Source: JAABVY01 sp964496505
Lineage (GTDB): Bacteria; Zixibacteria; MSB-5A5; JAABVY01
Length of the DNA: 64,000 bases
NCBI GenBank assembly: GCA_964496505.1
Contig: CAZBZV010000001.1
Location: 135,108-199,107 of the forward strand
Direction of reading: 5' to 3'
Shown here: one piece after another, positions 25,429-32,529 of the stretch
Numbering within the stretch: the stretch's first letter is position 1
Layout of the letters: every line of letters starts with the position of its first letter
Made by a program: the position numbers and the translations under genes
The notes under the pieces: model-generated
Databases searched by the model: none
Seen by the model: only the letters and a program-made list of their open reading frames with translations
What the model was told of the DNA's origin: nothing

Positions 25429-26037
25429 TTGGATAACAAGATCATAATTCTGGCGGCATCATTGGGCGGGCCGCCTCTGGTGAATGATATCCTTTCCGGT
25501 CTGCATCCATCATTCGATTTGCCAGTTATGGTACTCCAGCAGATGGAGTCCGATTTCTCCGAGCCTTTAACCCAGGCCTGGAGCAAAACATCCGCACTTC
25601 GAGTGGTAAGATTGTCCGAGGAGGAGGAGATCAGATGCGGCAGCGCCTATGTAATTCCCTATGCTGTTTTTCCCGTATTCTCGAAACATGTTGATGGAAT
25701 GAAAGCTCATTCCAGCACTCTGGAAGCGGGCCAGGATGTCAATAATCAATGGGCCAGAGCTATCAAGGAATCGGTTAATGAATACGAGGTTATTCTGGTG
25801 CTGCTGTCCTACATAGGTCTGGATGTATATCAGCTTCATGATTCCCTCGATCTTCTGCGCGAGGGGGAGGGAGTAATCATAAGATGTGTCCCTTCCGGTG
25901 AGAATGATGATGCGCATATTTTTGATGATTCGGATGATGCGGCGTGGCTAGACATGGATATCGATCAGATCGTGGAATATCTGAACAGAATTTCTAGGAG
26001 TAAGTACATATCGGCCAGAAGCGAATCTGGTCATTAG
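25429..26037 (+). CDS. CheB methylesterase-like protein lacking the catalytic His
   Basis: A 202-residue protein aligning along its length with the CheB C-terminal catalytic domain and lacking a receiver. The nucleophile Ser is kept (S11 in AASLGGPP), but the QHM motif reads QQM, so the catalytic His is Q38. A candidate Asp is D132 (SYIGLD). Spacing S11-Q38-D132 parallels S164-H190-D286 of enteric CheB. It is probably not an active esterase; it may bind receptors or compete with CheB. TTG at 25429 is chosen because GAAAGGGA lies about 8 nt upstream; a TTG two codons earlier is too close. Transcription is likely from the sigma-28 promoter. Confidence 0.7.
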   Translation: MDNKIIILAASLGGPPLVNDILSGLHPSFDLPVMVLQQMESDFSEPLTQAWSKTSALRVVRLSEEEEIRCGSAYVIPYAVFPVFSKHVDGMKAHSSTLEAGQDVNNQWARAIKESVNEYEVILVLLSYIGLDVYQLHDSLDLLREGEGVIIRCVPSGENDDAHIFDDSDDAAWLDMDIDQIVEYLNRISRSKYISARSESGH

Positions 26038-26069
26038 AATATTTATATTGTTGGTATGGAGGCTGGAAG

Positions 26070-26474
26070 ATGGATGATGCTGTTATACTGGTAGTGGATG
26101 ATGAAGAGATGCTTCGCAAACTCCTCTTCAAAATCCTCGATAAGGAGGGATACAATGTACTCCTGGCGTCATCAGGCAGGGAAGCGCTGGATATACTATC
26201 CAGGGAACGAGTGGATCTGATAGTTACTGATGTTAAGATGCCCGAAATGGATGGCTTTGATCTTTTGAAAAAGGTCAAAGAGAAATATTCGCGCATCGGC
26301 GTTATAGTGATGACGGCATTTGGAGATGCCTATACTGTCAGAGACGCACTGCTTCTCGGCGCGGATGAATATATTACGAAACCGTTTAAGAGCTTCGAGA
26401 TTGTAATGGTCGTCGAGCGGGCGCATTGGAGAATACAATCCTCAAGTCCAAAAGAGGAGTCACCGAAGGCATAA
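26070..26474 (+). CDS. Single-domain response regulator
   Basis: A 134-residue receiver with all key residues: VVDDEE at the N-terminus, D54 (IVTDVKMPEMDG), switch Thr (VMTAFGD) and Lys (YITKPFKSFEI). The tail after about residue 122 is short and polar, with no output domain. GGAGGCTGGAAG precedes the ATG. It lies 32 nt after the CheB-like gene and likely shares its sigma-28 transcript, suggesting a CheY-like or adaptor role in motility. Confidence 0.9.
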   Translation: MDDAVILVVDDEEMLRKLLFKILDKEGYNVLLASSGREALDILSRERVDLIVTDVKMPEMDGFDLLKKVKEKYSRIGVIVMTAFGDAYTVRDALLLGADEYITKPFKSFEIVMVVERAHWRIQSSSPKEESPKA

Positions 26475-26537
26475 TAAAAAAAAGGGGCATCCGCAGGATT
26501 TAGATCAGCGGGAAAAGGGCAGAAAGCGGGGAAACCC

Positions 26538-28037
26538 ATGGTACGTGTGACAGACGATATGAAGCTGGCCAAAGTAGATGAGGCATTTAAAATAACTGTG
26601 TCTCATGACAAGCTGCAGGCCTATCTTCGGATTGATTCGGAAAAATTTGAGAATAAGGAACTTACCCCGGAAGTAATTATGGCCAACCTGAAGGCCGCAG
26701 GGGTGGATTTCGGCTTTAAAGAAGATGAGATTCAAAGAATTGTCTCCGAGCTGGTTTTTAATGAGCGCGTTTTAATCGCCGAGGGCCTCCCGCCTCAGAC
26801 CGGTAAATCCGCCGAGTTCGAATTCTGTTTTGATCCGGAAAGAAAAGTCGCACCCAAAGAGGGCAGCGACGGCCGTATCGACTACCGTGACATGGATTTT
26901 CTCCAAAACGCCGAACCCGGCCAGGTTCTGATAAAAAAGATTCCCCCGGTCGATGGCACTCCCGGAAAATCAGTAAAAAATGAGGAAATTCCTGCCAAGC
27001 CGGGCAAAGATAAGAAACTGCCCAAAGGCGCTAATACCGATATATCTCCGGACGGCCTCACACTTTCGGCCGAAAAGGCCGGTACAATCGTGTACGCCGG
27101 CGGCATAGTGAGTATCCAGCCGGTGACTGCCATTTCCGGCAGCGTCGATATTTCCACCGGAAATATAACCTGCAAGGGATCGCTGAAGGTGGGCAAGGAT
27201 ATCAAGTCCGATTTCAAGGTCGTTGTGAATGGCAACCTTGAAGTCAACGGCAATGTTGAGGATGCCGAGATAGATTGCAAGGGCAATGTCATTGTCAAAG
27301 GCGGTTTCATCGGCAGGGGGGACGGTTGTATCAATGCCGAGGGTGATGTCACCCTGAAATATATTATCAATCAGACTATAAACTCCAGAGGCAATGTCAC
27401 TATTGGCGGCGAGGCGGTTAACGCCAAAATTCATGCCCGTGACAGGATCGAAATGATCGGTTCCAAAGCAAAGGTCGTGGGGGGATGTATGACTGCGCGA
27501 AGGCTAATCAAGGGCGTGACGCTTGGCGCTGATGCTGGAACCAACACGGTGCTAAAAGTCGCGTACGATACGAAGCTTATGGAGCATTATCGCCAGGTCC
27601 AGTCGGAGATTGAGAGGCTCAAGGAAGATGAAAAGCGGGTCAAGGCCGCGCTGGTCGATCTATACCGTTTGCATATGAACAAAAAGCTTCCGCCTCAGAA
27701 ACAGGCTGTTATGAAAAAGCTGGAGGAGTTCAAGAAGAGCCTTCCGGCCCAGTTCGAGGAACTCGACGTTCAGAAAAAAGAGCTGGACAAAAAGATGGCA
27801 GAGTTCAAGAATGCCAAGGTGATCGCCGAGAAGGATGTATATCCCGGAGTGCAGGTTCATATCGGCAAGCAGTACAAAGAATCCGACAGCGTGCGCGGAC
27901 CGATGATCTTCGAATTATACAGCGACAGCATAGTGGCATCATCCTACGATAAACAATCGTACGAAGCCAAGGAGAAAGCGCGCAGGGACAAAGAGCAGAA
28001 GGCGCGCCAGGCTCTTGAAGCAGCAGAAAACAGATAA
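26538..28037 (+). CDS. DUF342 / FapA-domain polymerisation protein
   Basis: A 499-residue protein of the FapA (DUF342) family. Residues about 100-360 form a right-handed beta-helix of stacked short strands (SGSVDISTGNITCKGSLKVG, VNGNLEVNGNVEDAEIDCKG, VIVKGGFIGRGDGCINAEGD). Residues 365-435 form a coiled coil with many Lys/Glu. Similar proteins are encoded with flagellar or chemotaxis genes; members of the family affect polar placement and cell shape. The N-terminal domain (FKITVSHDKLQAYL) is also typical. Confidence 0.88.
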   Translation: MVRVTDDMKLAKVDEAFKITVSHDKLQAYLRIDSEKFENKELTPEVIMANLKAAGVDFGFKEDEIQRIVSELVFNERVLIAEGLPPQTGKSAEFEFCFDPERKVAPKEGSDGRIDYRDMDFLQNAEPGQVLIKKIPPVDGTPGKSVKNEEIPAKPGKDKKLPKGANTDISPDGLTLSAEKAGTIVYAGGIVSIQPVTAISGSVDISTGNITCKGSLKVGKDIKSDFKVVVNGNLEVNGNVEDAEIDCKGNVIVKGGFIGRGDGCINAEGDVTLKYIINQTINSRGNVTIGGEAVNAKIHARDRIEMIGSKAKVVGGCMTARRLIKGVTLGADAGTNTVLKVAYDTKLMEHYRQVQSEIERLKEDEKRVKAALVDLYRLHMNKKLPPQKQAVMKKLEEFKKSLPAQFEELDVQKKELDKKMAEFKNAKVIAEKDVYPGVQVHIGKQYKESDSVRGPMIFELYSDSIVASSYDKQSYEAKEKARRDKEQKARQALEAAENR

Positions 28038-28081
28038 TCCGAATATGTTTTAAATCATAATTTTATGATGTTTTGAAAGCA

Positions 28082-28115
28082 GGGGTGCCCCAAACTTCAG
28101 CTTGGGCTTCTCTTT
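28082..28115 (+). repeat. Palindromic intergenic repeat (CCCAA/TTGGG type)
   Basis: A GGGGTGCCCCAA arm pairs with TTGGGC to make a small hairpin. It resembles elements at 52819-52848 and 60042-60072, all starting GGGTG and holding a CCCAA...TTGGG or CTCAA...TTGGG stem. It sits about 45 nt after the FapA-domain gene. Confidence 0.5.
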
Positions 28116-28145
28116 AAAAATTAATCTCCCAATTTTTTCGTTGTG

Positions 28146-28253
28146 CAGGGTCTTGGCCCCCGATGCAATCGAGGGGTGTGACCCTGCGCCTTTTTGATTA
28201 ATAGGATTTTGCGTTGGGTCACACCCTCGACTCCGTAGGGGCAAGACCCAACG
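28146..28253 (+). repeat. Two palindromic elements in inverted orientation
   Basis: Element 1 (28146-28186, CAGGGTCTTGG...GTGTGACCCTG) and element 2 (28211-28253, GCGTTGGGTCACACC...CAAGACCCAACGC) are each near-palindromes and are related to each other as reverse complements. The shared halves are GGGTCTTG-CCCC and GGGGTGTGACCC. Together they resemble a REP/BIME-type doublet. Confidence 0.6.
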
Positions 28254-28278
28254 CTAAGATGTATAAGAGCCTATATAC

Positions 28279-28387
28279 GTCACTCCGAGGGAGTCCCGCC
28301 GAAGGCGAGGACGACAGTGGGAATCTCCTCGGTTGCCTCAAGAATAGTCGTGGAAATTGCCACGTCGCTTTGCTCCTCGCAATGACA
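28279..28387 (+). repeat. Dispersed REP-like repeat of the 'TTGCGAGGAGC' type
   Basis: Read on the minus strand, the element starts TGTCATTGCGAGGAGCAAAG, continues with a CGACGTGGCAAT core, and ends with GGAGTGAC. This motif is widely dispersed between genes in many unrelated bacterial genomes and is thought to be a non-autonomous mobile or REP-like sequence. It contains no open reading frame of interest. Confidence 0.6.
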
Positions 28388-28492
28388 AATATCGACGCAT
28401 TCAGGGTTTTATCAACACACCCTGAAAATCGGATTACCCAAATATTACAAACCAATCCATCATATTACACCACCGAATCCGTATTATTTTGC

Positions 28493-28521
28493 TTGACATC
28501 CGAATGCGGCTGATGTTAGAT
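28493..28521 (+). promoter_or_regulatory. Sigma-70 type promoter of the tRNA-Gly transcript
   Basis: TTGACA (28493-28498), a 17-nt spacer and TTAGAT (28516-28521). The predicted transcription start lies a few nucleotides before the tRNA. The same GCTTGACA context occurs before the cobalamin riboswitch. Confidence 0.6.
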
Positions 28522-28534
28522 ATTTGTTAATCAG

Positions 28535-28607
28535 GCGCGAGTAGCTCAGTTGGTAGAGCCCCAGCTTCCCAAGCTGGCTGTCGCGGGTTCGAGCCCCGTC
28601 TCGCGCT
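28535..28607 (+). tRNA. tRNA-Gly (anticodon CCC)
   Basis: A 73-nt cloverleaf. The acceptor GCGCGAG pairs with CTCGCGC, with discriminator U. The D arm is GCTC-AGTTGGTA-GAGC, the anticodon arm CCAGC-TTCCCAA-GCTGG gives anticodon CCC, and the T arm carries TTCGAGC. The CCA end is not encoded (TTT follows). It is 18 nt from the next start codon, without a terminator between, so tRNA and mRNA are probably transcribed together. Confidence 0.95.
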
Positions 28608-28625
28608 TTTTGTATTGGTTGGATT

Positions 28626-29915
28626 ATGAAAAAGATAGTGGAAATAAAAGATCGGACTTTAATAGAGACAATCGGGATATACCCCGGCGATAAACTCATC
28701 TCCATCAACGAGCATGAGATCAACGATATGCTGGATTATCAGTTTCATGCGGCTGATGAGGTGCTGGAGATAGTGATCGAAAAGCCGGGCGGGAGCAGTG
28801 TATCGTTTGAATATGACGTCTACGAGAACGGCCCACTGGAAATGGAGCTTGAACCTGATCCGATCCAACGCTGTAAGAATAAATGTGTCTTTTGCTTTAT
28901 TCATCAGCTTCCCAAAGGCCTGCGCAAATCGCTTTATGTCAAGGACGAGGATTATCGGCTGTCATTCACTCACGGCAACTATATCACCCTGACCAACCTG
29001 AGCGAGGAGGATTTCGAGAGGATCATCGAGATGCGTCTTTCGCCTCTGTATATCTCGGTGCATACGACCGACGAGGAACTGCGCAGGTATATGCTGGGCA
29101 AGTCGAATATCGATCCGCTCATGCCGCAGATCAAACGTCTGGTCGAATCCGAAATCCAACTGCATACGCAAATTGTGGTCTGCCCCGGCATAAACGACAA
29201 GGAACATCTGACCAAAACAGTCTCCGACCTGGCCTTATTCTATCCGCATTTGCAGTCGGTGGCGATCGTCCCTGTCGGCCTGACCGAACATCGCGAGCGT
29301 CTTCCCAAACTCGATCCGGTCACGCCTGAAATCGCAGACGAAATTCTTGAGCAGTGTGATAGATTACAGAAGCAATATTTAGATCAACTCGGTACCCGCT
29401 TTCTTTTTCCGGCCGATGAGTTCTTTCTTTTAGTGGATGAGCCGATACCGCCTAAAAAATATTATGAGTATTTTCCGCAGATCGAAAACGGTGTGGGGAT
29501 GGTTCGCGATCTTATGTCTTCACGCAAACTCCCAAAGCTGAAACTGAAAAAGAAGCTGAGAGCCACGATAGCAACCGGAAAGCTTGCCGCGCCTGTGCTC
29601 GAAAAGGTGTTCAGGGAAAAGCTGCGGGATGTTGAAGGTCTCGAATATGAAATTGTACCGATCGAGAACCGTTTAATGGGAAAATCTGTAACAGTCTCAG
29701 GGCTTCTTGGAGGCAAAGACTTTTATCGGGAATTGAAGAGTTCAGGTAACCGTGGCGATATTATGATTTTACCGCCTGACTGCCTCAATGATGACGGGCT
29801 TTTTCTGGACGACTGGACGCCCGCTGACCTCGAAAAAAAGTTGAAATTGCCTGTGGTAGCGGGATGTTATTCTGTGTATAATACCTTCATGCCGATTTTC
29901 AGGAGACTGACATAA
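28626..29915 (+). CDS. PDZ / radical-SAM-like DUF512 iron-sulfur protein
   Basis: A 429-residue protein. A PDZ-like domain occupies about residues 1-70 (ETIGIYPGDKLISINEHEIN), followed by a radical-SAM-type CxxxCxxC motif (RCKNKCVFCFIHQLPKGLR, about residues 82-100) and a C-terminal DUF512 domain (from about residue 225). The family is found in Clostridia and cyanobacteria, often next to der, as here. The reaction is not known. The stop overlaps the der start by 1 nt. Confidence 0.85.
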   Translation: MKKIVEIKDRTLIETIGIYPGDKLISINEHEINDMLDYQFHAADEVLEIVIEKPGGSSVSFEYDVYENGPLEMELEPDPIQRCKNKCVFCFIHQLPKGLRKSLYVKDEDYRLSFTHGNYITLTNLSEEDFERIIEMRLSPLYISVHTTDEELRRYMLGKSNIDPLMPQIKRLVESEIQLHTQIVVCPGINDKEHLTKTVSDLALFYPHLQSVAIVPVGLTEHRERLPKLDPVTPEIADEILEQCDRLQKQYLDQLGTRFLFPADEFFLLVDEPIPPKKYYEYFPQIENGVGMVRDLMSSRKLPKLKLKKKLRATIATGKLAAPVLEKVFREKLRDVEGLEYEIVPIENRLMGKSVTVSGLLGGKDFYRELKSSGNRGDIMILPPDCLNDDGLFLDDWTPADLEKKLKLPVVAGCYSVYNTFMPIFRRLT

Positions 29916-31222
29916 TGCCGTTGCCGCTGGTAGCAATAATAGGCCGTCCCAATGTGGGCAAGTCGACTATGTTCAACCGTATCCTGGGAGACCGTCTGGC
30001 GATTACCGAGGATATCCCCGGAGTGACCCGTGACCGTATATATGGCCAAGCCGAATGGTCGGGACGGGATTTCAACCTGATCGACACCGGCGGATTTATA
30101 CCATCCTCGGTGGATGTGATCGAGACCATGGTACGTGAACAGGCCGAGGTGGCAATCGAGGAGGCGGATTTGATCCTGTTCGTGGTCGATGCCAAGGTTG
30201 GCCCGACCGATCTCGACATCGAAATTGCGCGTTTGCTTCTAAAACGCAAACGTCCGGTGCTCCTGATTGCCAACAAAACCGACAATGAAAATATCGCTGC
30301 GGAAAAATACGAATTCATGAAGCTTGGGCTGGGAGAGCCGATTTGTGTGTCCTCAACCAACGGCCTAAATTACGGCGACTTTCTGGATGATGTGATCGCG
30401 CGTCTGCCGCAAAGAGAACCGGAACCGGAAAGCGAGGCGCTTAAGATCGCAATACTCGGCCGACCCAATGTGGGGAAATCATCGATGGTTAATTTCCTGG
30501 CGGGAAAGGCTCGTCAAATAGTAACCGATATCCCCGGCACGACCCGCGATGCCATCGACCTGAAAATAAAGACCGACGGCAAGGAGTATATTCTGATCGA
30601 TACAGCCGGTCTAAGGCGTAAATCACGGATTAAGGAAAACCTTGAGTTCTTTATGAGCCTGCGTACGGTCAAGGCTCTGGAGCGGGCGGATGTGGCCGCG
30701 CTTTTGATCGAAGGGCATACCGGTTTGGTCAAGCAGGATATCCAGATAATCGAGGAGATCGCACGTTTCAGAAAGCCGATGATAATCTGCGTGAACAAAT
30801 GGGACCTGGTGGAAAAAGACAATAACACCGCCGGACGTTTCAAAGCCGAGTTCAAGCAAAAACTGCCTACGCTGAGCTATATGCCCTTGATGTTTATGTC
30901 TGCCGTTAGCGGCAAGCGTGTAAAGACAGTCTTTGAGCAGCTGGAATATGTTTATGGTGAATATACCAAACGAATACAGACCTCGGTTTTGAATGAGTTT
31001 CTGTTAGAGGCCGTCAACAAACGTCATCCCGCCGCAGTACGTGGAAAATATATCAGGTTGTTCTATATGACCCAGGCTGAAACCGCGCCGCCCCGCTTTA
31101 TCATATTTTCAAATTATCCAAAATTCCTCAAGGAAGAATACAAGCGTTATCTCGAGAACCGTCTTCGGGAGAAATTTGGTTTCGAGGGCGTACCCTTAAC
31201 GATAAACTTCAAGAAAAGATAA
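29915..31222 (+). CDS. der: Ribosome biogenesis GTPase Der (EngA)
   Basis: A 435-residue double-GTPase needed for 50S subunit maturation. It contains two P-loops (IIGRPNVGKST near residue 8 and ILGRPNVGKSS near residue 182), two DTGG/DTAG switch motifs and NKTD/NKWD motifs, and a C-terminal KH-like domain ending in GVPLTINFKKR. Length is normal. It is coupled to the DUF512 gene upstream and lies 1 nt before rlmN. Confidence 0.97.
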   Translation: MPLPLVAIIGRPNVGKSTMFNRILGDRLAITEDIPGVTRDRIYGQAEWSGRDFNLIDTGGFIPSSVDVIETMVREQAEVAIEEADLILFVVDAKVGPTDLDIEIARLLLKRKRPVLLIANKTDNENIAAEKYEFMKLGLGEPICVSSTNGLNYGDFLDDVIARLPQREPEPESEALKIAILGRPNVGKSSMVNFLAGKARQIVTDIPGTTRDAIDLKIKTDGKEYILIDTAGLRRKSRIKENLEFFMSLRTVKALERADVAALLIEGHTGLVKQDIQIIEEIARFRKPMIICVNKWDLVEKDNNTAGRFKAEFKQKLPTLSYMPLMFMSAVSGKRVKTVFEQLEYVYGEYTKRIQTSVLNEFLLEAVNKRHPAAVRGKYIRLFYMTQAETAPPRFIIFSNYPKFLKEEYKRYLENRLREKFGFEGVPLTINFKKR

Positions 31223-31223
31223 T

Positions 31224-32264
31224 ATGTCTGATAAAACCAATCTCTATGGCCTGACATACCAGGAACTTGAGGACCTGATGGTGTCGCTGGGATACAAGAA
31301 ATATTCCGGACGGCAGATATTTCAATGGATGTACCAGAAGAAAATATTCGACTTCGGGCAGATGACTAACCTTTCCAAGAAGCTACGCGCTGAGCTTGAA
31401 GAGAGTTATGCAATCAAAATACCCCGCGTTCTTGAGGCCAGGGTTTCAGAGGATCAGACGGTGAAGTATCTTTTTGAGCTTAATGATAAAAGCCTGATCG
31501 AGGCGGTAAAAATCCCCGACGATCCTCGTCTGACTCTTTGTATGTCCTCGCAGGTTGGATGTCCGCTCGGCTGTAAGTTCTGCAAAACCGCCCAGATTGG
31601 ATTCAAGCGCAATCTGGAAGTGGGGGAGATACTGTCGCAGCTGGCACTGGTGCAGGTGATGCTCAAGCCCGATGAACGTATTACCAATCTGGTCTTCATG
31701 GGTATGGGAGAGCCGTTTCTGAATTATAATAATGTCAAAGCCGCTATCGAAACAATCATGTCGGTGCTGGCATTCGGTATCGGTCACAGCAAAATAACTC
31801 TTTCTACGGCGGGACATGTGCCGGGTATATATCGTATGACCGATGAAGGCCTCAAGGTCAGGCTGGCTGTCTCATTGAATTCTGCCGATCCCGAAATCCG
31901 CCGCAAGCTGATGCCTGTAACGAAAAAGTATCCACTGGATGAATTGAGAAAGGCCCTGATCTATCATACTTCACAGATCGGCAGAAGGGTAACATTCGAG
32001 TATCTGTTGATATCAGACATAACGGATACGATAGCCTCGGCTAAAAAGCTGGTGAAGTTCGTGGACGGTATACCATGCAAGATCAACCTGATCAATTATA
32101 ATCCTTCCGAGGGACTTCCCGAAAAGTTTAAGCCCTCGAATGAGAATGATCTACTAAAATTCCGCGACTATCTTTACCCGCGTACACCTGCCGTAACGGT
32201 ACGCGCCTCCAAGGGTATCGATATCAAAGCGGCATGCGGTCAGCTTGCCGCGAAACACCAATAA
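31224..32264 (+). CDS. rlmN: Dual-specificity rRNA/tRNA methyltransferase RlmN
   Basis: A 346-residue radical-SAM enzyme that methylates C2 of A2503 in 23S rRNA and A37 of some tRNAs. The radical-SAM cluster motif is C-PLG-C-KF-C (MSSQVGCPLGCKFCKTAQ). It also shows the NLVFMGMGEPFLNYNNV block and the C-terminal Cys in IKAACGQL needed for the methylated-Cys mechanism. It starts 1 nt after der. Confidence 0.96.
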   Translation: MSDKTNLYGLTYQELEDLMVSLGYKKYSGRQIFQWMYQKKIFDFGQMTNLSKKLRAELEESYAIKIPRVLEARVSEDQTVKYLFELNDKSLIEAVKIPDDPRLTLCMSSQVGCPLGCKFCKTAQIGFKRNLEVGEILSQLALVQVMLKPDERITNLVFMGMGEPFLNYNNVKAAIETIMSVLAFGIGHSKITLSTAGHVPGIYRMTDEGLKVRLAVSLNSADPEIRRKLMPVTKKYPLDELRKALIYHTSQIGRRVTFEYLLISDITDTIASAKKLVKFVDGIPCKINLINYNPSEGLPEKFKPSNENDLLKFRDYLYPRTPAVTVRASKGIDIKAACGQLAAKHQ

Positions 32265-32275
32265 ATTGTTTTTGC

Positions 32276-32303
32276 TTGACACTCGATAATCAAAGCATAT
32301 TTT
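32276..32303 (+). promoter_or_regulatory. Sigma-70 type promoter of the B12 riboswitch operon
   Basis: TTGACA (32276-32281), a 16-nt spacer and TATTTT (32298-32303). The predicted start site is just before the riboswitch at about 32311. It begins right after the rlmN stop. Confidence 0.55.
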
Positions 32304-32320
32304 AATTCACAAGACATATA

Positions 32321-32488
32321 GCCGGTGCATTCAGCCTAACAGGGAAGGCGGTGAGAGTCCGCCACAGCCCCGCTACTGTATGCGCGCTACTGGAGCTTGA
32401 ACCGCAAGTGCGGATTAGCCACTGTCGCAAGATGGGAAGGCCTCAGGCTCCGGGTCTGATGCCGTAAGTCAGGAGACCTGCCGGTTAT
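32321..32488 (+). promoter_or_regulatory. Cobalamin riboswitch
   Basis: The leader matches the cobalamin class: GCCGGTG at the 5' side of P1, GGGAAGGCGGTGAGAGTCCG, then CCACAGCCCCGCTACTG, and the B12 box AAGTCAGGAGACCTGCCGG near the 3' end. The 3' part of the fold lies 40 nt from the btuB-like start, which suits translational control by masking the ribosome-binding site. No intrinsic terminator is seen between it and the gene. Confidence 0.95.
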
Positions 32489-32529
32489 GAAAGGCAAATT
32501 TAAACCTTGCGCGGGCGAGGGAAGTCTTT

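Noticed and set aside
28038..28534. CRISPR array
   Set aside because: The repeats here are palindromic and of unequal length, without regular spacers; no cas gene is present in the window.
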